This document shows, piece after piece, positions 1-5,524 of a DNA stretch of 12,494 nt. The stretch's first letter is position 1; each line of letters opens with the position of its first letter. The stretch is from Helicobacteraceae bacterium. GTDB taxonomy: Bacteria; Campylobacterota; Campylobacteria; Campylobacterales; Sulfurimonadaceae. Both the position numbers and the translations under genes were made by a program. The notes beneath the pieces are model-generated. The model ran no database searches, was not told the DNA's origin, and saw only the letters and a program-made list of their open reading frames with translations. Where the stretch lies: the NCBI GenBank assembly GCA_027056525.1, contig JALUKO010000124.1, positions 1 to 12,494 on the forward strand, read 5' to 3'.

Positions 1-87
1 CTTCAGAAGTATAAAAGTGAAGCTATGACTATACTGCAAATCGAAGTGGCACTGGTTCTGGCTATTTCTGCTTGGATGTGGATGTGA
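1..87 (+). CDS. C-terminus of an integral membrane protein (5' end outside window)
   Basis: Frame 1 is open from the window edge to a TGA and gives 28 residues. They include a hydrophobic stretch (from about ILQIEVALVLAISAW) that would form a last transmembrane helix, and the chain ends within three residues of it. The stop overlaps the proposed GTG start of rsmE in a GTGA junction, which supports a real gene co-translated with rsmE. In Campylobacter jejuni the gene preceding the rsmE homologue is, as I recall, an integral membrane protein (Cj0157c), so this is probably its counterpart. Nothing can be said about function from so short a tail. Confidence 0.6.
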   Translation, partial: LQKYKSEAMTILQIEVALVLAISAWMWM

Positions 88-755
88 TCTATATCCTTTT
101 GGATGAAACACCCAAAGATGTTTTTACTCTCAAAGGGGAACTCTTTAAGTACCTTGTAAAAGTGCGCCGTCACAATGTGGGTGAGAGAGTTTATTTTCGC
201 TCCAAGGATCATCTTGCAACTTTGTATGAGTGTGAAATTCTTTCTACCCAAAACAGAGCACTCAAACTTCAGTTGATCAGCTCAAAAAACTACGAGATCA
301 AGGCAGACAAACAACTTCATATCGGATGGTGTGTGATCGATCCTAAATCGATTGAGAAAGCTTTACCCTCACTCAGTGAGATAGGGGTTGAGAAGATTAC
401 TTTTATTGCGTGTGAAAGAAGCCAAAAGAGTTTTAAACTTGATTTTAAACGTTTTGAGAGAATCATGGAAGCTTCCATGCAGCAGTGTGGGAGAAGCTCC
501 TATATAGAGTTGTGCAAGTGTGATTCACTGCAAAGCTTTTTACAGCAGTATCCTCAAACAAAGGTGTTTGATTTTTGTGAGCACCCCTTGGAAGATGCAA
601 GCGATTTTGAAACGGTGCTTATTGGGTGCGAGGGTGGTTTTTCAGCAAATGAGCGAGAACTCTTTGAGGATTATGAGAAGTTCAGACTCGACACCCCGAT
701 GGTGTTACGCTCTGAGAGTGCCGCTGTTGCCGTTGCAAGTAAAGTTTTACTTTAG
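84..755 (+). CDS. rsmE: 16S rRNA (uracil-1498-N3)-methyltransferase RsmE
   Basis: RsmE is a SPOUT-class, SAM-dependent enzyme that methylates N3 of U1498 in helix 44 of 16S rRNA. The protein is 223 residues, close to the family's usual 230-245. Residues about 1-70 form the N-terminal PUA-like RNA-binding domain, with KYLVKVRR corresponding to the family's H.xxVLR region. The catalytic domain shows ALPSLSEIGV (about 93-102), ERS (111-113), RFERIMEASMQQCGR (about 123-137), the SAM-binding loop GCEGGFS (181-187) and the C-terminal knot segment LRSESAAVAVASK (208-220). The family usually has GPEGG and LRxETA, so the Cys and Ser variants are mild departures. I chose GTG at 84: family members begin with a few residues before a Y/L-rich strand, and GTG forms a GTGA overlap with the upstream stop. 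TTG at 72 or GTG at 78 are possible alternatives. Confidence 0.93.
   Translation: MIYILLDETPKDVFTLKGELFKYLVKVRRHNVGERVYFRSKDHLATLYECEILSTQNRALKLQLISSKNYEIKADKQLHIGWCVIDPKSIEKALPSLSEIGVEKITFIACERSQKSFKLDFKRFERIMEASMQQCGRSSYIELCKCDSLQSFLQQYPQTKVFDFCEHPLEDASDFETVLIGCEGGFSANERELFEDYEKFRLDTPMVLRSESAAVAVASKVLL
737..752. repeat. Short inverted repeat at the end of rsmE
   Basis: AAGTAAA and TTTACTT are perfect reverse complements separated by two bases. The site lies inside the last codons of rsmE and 13 bases upstream of the TATAAT of the rpmE promoter, roughly where a -35 or operator would be. It has no following T-tract, so it is not a rho-independent terminator. It is AT-rich and short, so chance is plausible. 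Confidence 0.3.
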
Positions 756-765
756 AAAAGTTGGG

Positions 766-771
766 TATAAT
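766..771 (+). promoter_or_regulatory. -10 element of the probable rpmE promoter
   Basis: TATAAT preceded by TTGGG, 11 bases after the rsmE stop. It matches the sigma-70 -10 that dominates Campylobacterota promoters, where no conserved -35 is expected. It predicts a start site near 778 and a leader of about 75 bases before rpmE. This would let rpmE be made independently of rsmE. Confidence 0.6.
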
Positions 772-815
772 TCGTTTCACAAAATTCTGCCCCCATACGG
801 AATTAAAAATATATA

Positions 816-839
816 GTTATACGTACTTCGACGTATAGC
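816..839 (+). promoter_or_regulatory. Hairpin in the rpmE leader, next to the ribosome binding site
   Basis: GTTATACGT (816-824) pairs with ACGTATAGC (831-839) through nine base pairs, one of them a G-U wobble, around the six-base loop ACTTCG. The right arm ends two bases before the AAAGG ribosome binding site (841-845), so folding could affect initiation on rpmE. There is no U-tract, so it is not a terminator. Structured L31 leaders are known in other phyla; I do not recall one described for this class. Confidence 0.5.
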
Positions 840-852
840 AAAAGGTAAAATG

Positions 853-1053
853 ATGAAAAAAGATATTCACCCAAAACTGGTAACTTGTACAGTAACATGT
901 GCTTGTGGAAACACTTTTGAGACAAAAAGTCAAAAAGAGACTATGGAGATCGATATTTGTAATGAGTGTCACCCTTTCTTTACAGGTAGCGAAAGAATGG
1001 TAGATACAGCAGGTCGTATCGACAAGTTCAAAAAACGTTACAATATGGACTAA
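853..1053 (+). CDS. rpmE: 50S ribosomal protein L31, zinc-ribbon type
   Basis: L31 is a small protein of the large subunit that helps bridge the two subunits at the central protuberance. The 66-residue product starts MKKDIHPK, as in many bacterial L31 proteins. It keeps all four zinc-ribbon cysteines: C16 and C18 in CACGN, and C36 and C39 in CNECHPFFTG. The end, GRIDKFKKRYNMD, matches the family signature, so this is the zinc-binding (C+) paralogue. Two ATG codons lie in tandem at 850 and 853. I prefer 853 because AAAGG at 841-845 is then seven bases away rather than four, and the product starts as family members do. It is flanked by rsmE and rsmI, the order I recall in Campylobacter. Confidence 0.96.
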   Translation: MKKDIHPKLVTCTVTCACGNTFETKSQKETMEIDICNECHPFFTGSERMVDTAGRIDKFKKRYNMD

Positions 1054-1066
1054 GGGCGCAAAAAAC

Positions 1067-1882
1067 TTGCTCCAACTTGTTCCAACTCCCATTGGAAACA
1101 TTGGCGATATATCGCTCAGGGCTATGCACGCGCTGAGTGAAGCCGATACTCTTTTATGTGAAGATACCCGCGTTAGTAAAAAGCTTATCCATATTTTAAA
1201 AGAGCGTTACAACATAACTCCCAAAGAAAATCAACACTTTATATCACTACACTCCCATAATGAAAAAGATTTTGTTGAAAAACTGCAACCCTCTTTTTTT
1301 GAGCAAAATGTTGTTTATGTAAGTGATGCCGGGATGCCGGGTGTCAGTGATCCCGGACAGCTTCTTGTTCGTTATTGTATCGATAACGGTATCGATTATG
1401 ATGTATTGCCCGGAGCAAATGCTATCTTGAGTGCTTTTGTGGCTTCTGGATTTGTAACAACACAAATGCTCTTTTTTGGTTTTTTGGATCATAAGGGAAG
1501 CTCCAGAAGTGCAGGTCTGCAAAAAGCTTTGCACAGTGGCTATACAACGGTACTGTACGAATCCCCCCACAGACTTGAAAAACTTCTCAAAGAGATAGAA
1601 GAGGAAGAGCCTGCACGGGAGCTTTTTGTTGCAAAAGAGCTGACCAAGAAGTATCAGAACTATTTTCATGGTACAGCACAAGAGATACGTTTAGAGCTAA
1701 ATGGCAACTACAAAGGTGAATGGGTGGTTGTTATAGAAGCTTCTGCGCCACAAGAAAGCAGTGCAATTTCAAAAAAAGATATTTTAGCCCTTGATCTTCC
1801 AAAGAAAGTACAGGCAAAACTGATTAGTAAAATTACAGGCGAAAACACAAAAGCTTGCTACCAAAGACTGCTCGAACTTTAA
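1067..1882 (+). CDS. rsmI: 16S rRNA (cytidine-1402-2'-O)-methyltransferase RsmI
   Basis: RsmI 2'-O-methylates C1402 in the decoding centre of 16S rRNA. The 271-residue product belongs to the tetrapyrrole methylase fold and is of usual length. Visible signatures are LVPTPIGNIGDISLRA at 4-19, LLCEDTR at 29-35, the SAM-site loop GMPGVSDPG at 89-97 (usually GTPxISDPG), VLPGANAILSAFVASGF at 113-129, YESPHRL at 164-170 and ELTKKYQ at 191-197. The only start giving the conserved N-terminus is TTG at 1067, preceded by AGGG at 1053-1056 with a ten-base spacer. The gene starts 13 bases after the rpmE stop, so the two are probably co-transcribed. Near-universal pairing with other rRNA modification genes here fits a translation operon. 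Confidence 0.95.
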   Translation: MLQLVPTPIGNIGDISLRAMHALSEADTLLCEDTRVSKKLIHILKERYNITPKENQHFISLHSHNEKDFVEKLQPSFFEQNVVYVSDAGMPGVSDPGQLLVRYCIDNGIDYDVLPGANAILSAFVASGFVTTQMLFFGFLDHKGSSRSAGLQKALHSGYTTVLYESPHRLEKLLKEIEEEEPARELFVAKELTKKYQNYFHGTAQEIRLELNGNYKGEWVVVIEASAPQESSAISKKDILALDLPKKVQAKLISKITGENTKACYQRLLEL

Positions 1883-1915
1883 TTTTTACTTTAGTAAATC
1901 AAAACTTTAATTTTT
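1875..1915. repeat. 13-bp direct repeat and weak hairpin between rsmI and rlmB
   Basis: AACTTTAATTTTT occurs at 1875-1887, spanning the rsmI stop codon, and again at 1903-1915, a spacing of 28 bases. Between the copies TTTAC (1885-1889) and GTAAA (1894-1898) could pair around TTTA. A run of eight T follows at 1911-1918. The stem is only five AT-rich pairs and is 12 bases from the T-run, so it is a poor terminator. The T-rich tract lies upstream of the rlmB -10, like the T-rich periodic DNA that replaces the -35 in this class. Confidence 0.4.
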
Positions 1916-1921
1916 TTTAGC

Positions 1922-1927
1922 TAGAAT
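1922..1927 (+). promoter_or_regulatory. -10 element for rlmB, placed for a leaderless mRNA
   Basis: gcTAGAAT follows a T-rich tract (1911-1918) and ends only seven bases before the rlmB ATG at 1935. No Shine-Dalgarno sequence is present in the 20 bases before that ATG. With the usual six to seven bases from -10 to start site, transcription would begin at or beside the A of the start codon. Confidence 0.5.
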
Positions 1928-1934
1928 ACTACTT

Positions 1935-2615
1935 ATGTTAATTTATGCAAAACAACCTATATATTATATAATTAAAAAGTACCCACAAAAGATAAAAACA
2001 CTCTATCTTGCAAAAGATATCGATAAAAAAGAGTACTCCCGTTTGATGAAGTATGATTTTGAAGTAAAACGTATCCCCAACGAAGCGGCACAAAAAATGT
2101 GCAAAAATGCAAATCATCAAGGGTTTTTGGCTGAGGTTGAGGATTATGAACTGCACTCTTTAGCTTCTGTTTTAGAGAAAGACTTTATAGTAGTGCTCTC
2201 AAGCCTGACAGATGTCGGCAATATCGGAGCGATCGTAAGAACAGCTTATGCTCTTGGGGTAGATGCCATCGTTGCCTGCGGTGTTAAAAATTTGGCACTT
2301 GAACCTGTGCTGCGAACAAGTACCGGGGCATTGTTTGATATCCCTTTTGTGCTAGAACACAACATACATAATGTACTCAATGATCTAAAACTTGCCGGGT
2401 TTACAAGCTACGGTGCAGATATGGGTGGCACAGATATTAGAGATGTTGCAGTGAAAGAAAAGAGAGTTTTGGTTTTAGGCAGTGAGGGAGATGGTTTGAG
2501 TGGACGGGTTGTCTCTAAACTTGATGAAGTTGTAAGTATCAAAATGTCACATGAGTTTGATTCATTAAATGTAAGTGTAGCAGGTGCTATTTTAATCGAT
2601 AGGATGAGGGTATGA
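1935..2615 (+). CDS. rlmB: TrmH/RlmB-family rRNA 2'-O-methyltransferase
   Basis: This SPOUT methyltransferase probably 2'-O-methylates 23S rRNA, with G2251 being the RlmB target. The 226-residue product has a short N-terminal L30e-like substrate domain (about 1-75, including GKQ-like YAKQPIYYIIKKYP and HQGF at 61-64) and a C-terminal knotted domain. The three SPOUT motifs are clear: LTDVGNIGAIVRTA at 91-104 with its Asn and Arg, LGSEGDGLS at 181-189, and IKMSHEFDSLNVSVAGAIL at 202-220 (usually IPM...SLNVSVA). The exact target is inferred from family and synteny; a tRNA or other rRNA ribose site is possible. The ATG at 1935 fits the family N-terminus although no ribosome binding site precedes it. 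It overlaps the next gene by ATGA. Confidence 0.85.
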   Translation: MLIYAKQPIYYIIKKYPQKIKTLYLAKDIDKKEYSRLMKYDFEVKRIPNEAAQKMCKNANHQGFLAEVEDYELHSLASVLEKDFIVVLSSLTDVGNIGAIVRTAYALGVDAIVACGVKNLALEPVLRTSTGALFDIPFVLEHNIHNVLNDLKLAGFTSYGADMGGTDIRDVAVKEKRVLVLGSEGDGLSGRVVSKLDEVVSIKMSHEFDSLNVSVAGAILIDRMRV

Positions 2616-3418
2616 ATGAAGATTTTCAGAAGTTAAAAGATATAGGTGCTCAAAAGATTCATGAAGCGACGCATATTTCAAAACAACACGTTCAGTCTAT
2701 TTTGAACGAAAGTTTTGAAAATATGAGTAAAGTGCAGTTTTTTGGTTTTATCTCAATATTTGAACGTGAGTTTCATGTAAATCTTGATGATCTCAAAGAG
2801 CGAGGTAAAGAGTATTTTGGTGGAACGATGCCAGAACAAGAAGAGGAAGAAGATAAAGAAGCAAAAGTATTTGTTACACCTGCTCAGAAAAAAAACTACA
2901 CAAAGCTATATATTGTCATTGCCGCTGTGATTTTTTTGTTTGTAGCCATATTTACCCTCTCAAATATCTCCTCTTCAAGTAACGATGCAATCATTGAGTC
3001 ACTAGATAACAACTCTATTGAGATGGGTAAACAAGCTCTCAGTACCGATACAAATGAGAGTAACCTCTCTTTGGTAAACAGTAGCGATGAGAATCTCTCA
3101 CAAGTGAGTGAAGAGGAAGCTGAGAAAAAAGCGGTTGTAAAATCTTTAAATGTGATCCCGAAGGTAAAGTTGTGGATGGGCTATATCGATCTTTCTGATT
3201 ATAAAAAATATCAAAAGCTTACTTCCAAAGAGTTTAGTCTTGACCCTGACAAAGAGTGGCTGCTCTCTTTGGGGCATGGCTACGTTAGCTTTGAAATAGA
3301 TGGAAAACTCTATGAATATAATGAGAAGAAAAATGTCAAATTTCTCTATAAAGATGGTGAGATAGAGAAGATAAGTGCACAAGAGTTTAAGCGTCTCAAC
3401 AGAGGCAATACATGGTAA
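2612..3418 (+). CDS. RodZ-like single-pass membrane protein, uncharacterised
   Basis: The product has 268 residues and no family I can name with certainty. Residues 5-67 are helical and patterned like a RodZ helix-turn-helix domain: a short helix, EATHISKQHVQSILNESFENM at about 18-38, then GFISIFEREFHVNLDDL at 45-61. A Glu-rich linker (75-84, EQEEEEDKEA) leads to one transmembrane helix at about 99-117. Lysines before the helix suggest the N-terminus is inside. A Ser/Asn-rich, low-complexity stretch follows (118-178), then a folded C-terminal domain (183-268) with KLWMGYIDLSDYKKY and LSLGHGYVSFEIDGK, loosely like the RodZ C-terminal beta domain. If so, it would link MreB to the envelope, but this rests on pattern, not alignment. 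The start overlaps rlmB (ATGA), and the 3' end overlaps the next gene by seven bases. Confidence 0.75.
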   Translation: MNEDFQKLKDIGAQKIHEATHISKQHVQSILNESFENMSKVQFFGFISIFEREFHVNLDDLKERGKEYFGGTMPEQEEEEDKEAKVFVTPAQKKNYTKLYIVIAAVIFLFVAIFTLSNISSSSNDAIIESLDNNSIEMGKQALSTDTNESNLSLVNSSDENLSQVSEEEAEKKAVVKSLNVIPKVKLWMGYIDLSDYKKYQKLTSKEFSLDPDKEWLLSLGHGYVSFEIDGKLYEYNEKKNVKFLYKDGEIEKISAQEFKRLNRGNTW

Positions 3419-4248
3419 GGCTACTTCTTTCGTGCTTGCTTGTTTTTTCTTTCATATACGCCGATGAGCCTAAAGAGGATGAACTTGTTACTCAAAAGAT
3501 CCAAACATTTATAGAGCCAAATGTATATGAAGAGAACAAAGCATATATAGATATCGTCTTTTCCCCAAAATCAGAATATCTTTTGGGGGATAGGATTGAT
3601 TCTGTCAAGGTTATTCAAACGCTCAAAGAGAATGGACTTTTAGACCTTTTTTTTAAAAAACCGAGTGAACTTATACTCAATTTTAAAACAAGTGGGGCAC
3701 CACTTTTTTTTGTTAAGATCATGGGTGATACACTTAGAAATATCGGCTATTACCGATATGTAACAAAGGAGTCAAACCTCAGTTCTTCTGAGTTTACATG
3801 GACGATCTCGTTAACTTCTGAATATGCAACTGACCCTTTGATCCTGCAAAGAGAACTTCAAAAAAGTGGTTGTTCTATCGTGGATATTCAGAGAAATTCG
3901 GCAACGAACTGGACATATACTGTGGATATGCGCTCTGGTAACCTTAACCTTCAAACACTTGAAGATGGTGCTGAAGTGCAACTCAAAAGATCCTTATATG
4001 CTCATTGGCTTGATGTTTCTAAAATCAAAAAACTAAAGATATACAGCTCACGAAGAAATGATTGGTACCCTTATATCGCTTATTATGATGCTTCTTTACA
4101 TCTTTTAAAGGTGATTAAGCAAGATGCCAAAAAAAGAAGAGTGCTTCTGAATATACCGCGAGGAACAAAATATATTAAAATTTCAGATCTATATACACTT
4201 AAAAACATTAAAGAGGGATTGCACCTTAATCCGATAGGTTCAAGATAG
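3412..4248 (+). CDS. Exported, probably periplasmic protein of unknown function
   Basis: The product has 278 residues. A short signal peptide (VRLLLSCLLVFSFIYA) is likely cut after Ala17, before DEP. The mature part has no further membrane segment. It alternates short beta-type strands with charged loops, for example YIDIVFSPKSEYLLGD, WTISLTSEYA and WTYTVDMRSG, and ends in a basic region (LKKLKIYSSRRN through the C-terminus). Only two cysteines are present: C8 in the signal peptide and one in SGCSIVDIQ. I recognise no domain. The start overlaps the previous gene by seven bases, so the two are translationally coupled and probably work together. C. jejuni Cj0152c/Cj0151c, as I recall them, form the same membrane/periplasmic pair. 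It could be an envelope-assembly factor; that is inference. Confidence 0.75.
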   Translation: MVRLLLSCLLVFSFIYADEPKEDELVTQKIQTFIEPNVYEENKAYIDIVFSPKSEYLLGDRIDSVKVIQTLKENGLLDLFFKKPSELILNFKTSGAPLFFVKIMGDTLRNIGYYRYVTKESNLSSSEFTWTISLTSEYATDPLILQRELQKSGCSIVDIQRNSATNWTYTVDMRSGNLNLQTLEDGAEVQLKRSLYAHWLDVSKIKKLKIYSSRRNDWYPYIAYYDASLHLLKVIKQDAKKRRVLLNIPRGTKYIKISDLYTLKNIKEGLHLNPIGSR

Positions 4249-4264
4249 ATAAACTTTTTTTCGC

Positions 4265-4270
4265 TAAAAT
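4265..4270 (+). promoter_or_regulatory. -10 element of the alaC-hom promoter
   Basis: gcTAAAATag lies after a run of seven T (about 4255-4261) in the 49-base gap before the aminotransferase. A start site near 4277 would give a leader of about 20 bases containing a good ribosome binding site, AGAGGG at 4286-4291, six bases from the ATG at 4298. This separates the amino-acid genes from the upstream envelope pair. Confidence 0.6.
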
Positions 4271-4297
4271 AGCATCAATTATTTTAGAGGGCTAAAT

Positions 4298-5524
4298 ATG
4301 TTTGATGAGTTTAAGTTTAATAGAGTTGAAAGACTTCCAAAGTATGTTTTTGCAGAAGTAAATGACATCAAGATGGCAGAGCGCCGTTCAGGAAAAGATG
4401 TGATTGATTTTTCTATGGGGAATCCCGATGGTGATACACCTGAACATATTCGTGAAAAACTTGTAGAATCTGCCAAAAAAACGAAAACACATGGTTACTC
4501 TGTATCCAAGGGTATTCCCAAACTTCTCAAAGCGATAGCGGATTGGTACGAACGCCGTTATGACTGTAAGCTTGATCCACAAACTGAGTGTGTAGCTACC
4601 ATGGGTTCAAAAGAGGGGTATGCACACCTTACATATGCCATCACAAACCCCGGTGATGTAGCAGTTGTCCCTGATCCCACTTACCCGATACACGAATATT
4701 CTTTTATTTTAGCAGGTGGTAATGTTATCAAGTTCGGCATAGAGTTTGATGAGCATTATCGAGTTGATGAGGATAAGTTCTTTGAAAACTTGGATAAAGT
4801 TTTTAAAGAGAGTTCTCCAAAGCCAAAATATGTACTTGTCAATTTCCCTCATAACCCTACAACTGCAACGGTAACCCCTGAATTTTATGAACGTTTGGTT
4901 GCTATGGCGAAAGAAAAAAGGTTTTATATAATTTCTGATATCGCTTATGGTGACATAACATTTGATGGGTATAAAACACCCTCTATCATGCAGGTAAAAG
5001 GTGCAAAAGATGTGGCTGTAGAGTCTTTTACGCTTTCTAAGTCGTACAATATGGCGGGATGGCGTGTCGGTTTCTTTGTAGGAAATAAAAAACTCATCGG
5101 TGCACTTCAAAAAATAAAATCGTGGCTTGATTATGGAATGTTTACTCCTATTCAGGTAGCTGCAACAGTAGCGCTCAATGGTGATCAGCAGTGTGTGTGT
5201 GATATCACCGAAAAATATAATCATCGTCAGCAGGTGCTTATAGAAGCGTTTGAGCGTGCGGGTTGGCATATAAATAAAAATCAGGCTTCTATGTTCGTAT
5301 GGGCAAAAATGCCTGAGTGCGTTATACATTTAGGTTCCTTGGAATTTTCAAAACGCCTTTTAACAGAAGCAGGTGTAGCAGTAGCTCCAGGTATTGGTTT
5401 TGGTGAGTATGGTGAAGGATACGTTCGTATAGCGCTTATTGAAAACGATAACCGTATTCGTCAGGCAGCAAGAAACATCAAAGAATTTTTAAAGCAGTTT
5501 GAGTGCAGTAAGGATGTAGAGTAA
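4298..5524 (+). CDS. alaC: PLP-dependent aminotransferase, AlaC type
   Basis: This fold-type I, class I/II aminotransferase is cytoplasmic. It matches E. coli AlaC (glutamate-pyruvate aminotransferase, making alanine) along nearly the whole length: RLPKYVF, DFSMGNPDGDTPEHI, THGYSVSKGIP, GSKEGYAHL, PDPTYPIHEY and FTLSKSYNMAGWRVGF. The PLP-binding lysine is K248 in SLSKS-type FTLSKSYN. NPT (186-188), Asp214 and Tyr217 of SDIAYGD hold the cofactor, and the C-terminal RIALIEN carries the carboxylate-binding arginine. Length is 408 residues, as expected. Homologues are sometimes annotated as LL-diaminopimelate or aspartate aminotransferases. Its one-base overlap with hom suggests a role tied to aspartate-family amino acids, so the true substrate is open. 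Its AGAGGG ribosome binding site is among the best in the window. Confidence 0.88.
   Translation: MFDEFKFNRVERLPKYVFAEVNDIKMAERRSGKDVIDFSMGNPDGDTPEHIREKLVESAKKTKTHGYSVSKGIPKLLKAIADWYERRYDCKLDPQTECVATMGSKEGYAHLTYAITNPGDVAVVPDPTYPIHEYSFILAGGNVIKFGIEFDEHYRVDEDKFFENLDKVFKESSPKPKYVLVNFPHNPTTATVTPEFYERLVAMAKEKRFYIISDIAYGDITFDGYKTPSIMQVKGAKDVAVESFTLSKSYNMAGWRVGFFVGNKKLIGALQKIKSWLDYGMFTPIQVAATVALNGDQQCVCDITEKYNHRQQVLIEAFERAGWHINKNQASMFVWAKMPECVIHLGSLEFSKRLLTEAGVAVAPGIGFGEYGEGYVRIALIENDNRIRQAARNIKEFLKQFECSKDVE

Noticed and set aside
745..755. TTTTACTTTAG shared with 1884-1894 as a dispersed repeat
   Set aside because: Only 11 AT-rich bases; one copy is coding sequence and stop of rsmE. Chance is enough in this composition.
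1885..1918. Rho-independent terminator after rsmI
   Set aside because: The stem is five AT-rich pairs and is separated from the T-run by 12 bases.
3424..3435. Lipoprotein lipobox (LLSC) in the periplasmic protein
   Set aside because: The Cys is only residue 8, too near the N-terminus for a signal peptide II; the hydrophobic core continues past it to a normal AxA-type site at Ala17.
4249..4262. Terminator at the T7 run after the periplasmic protein gene
   Set aside because: No stable stem precedes the T-run; it fits better as T-rich promoter DNA upstream of the alaC -10.
4709..5329. Long antisense open frame (206 codons) inside the aminotransferase gene
   Set aside because: It has no recognisable domain, no ribosome binding site, and lies wholly within a strongly conserved gene; other antisense frames in the window, such as 10453-10839 and 1247-1681, fail for the same reasons.
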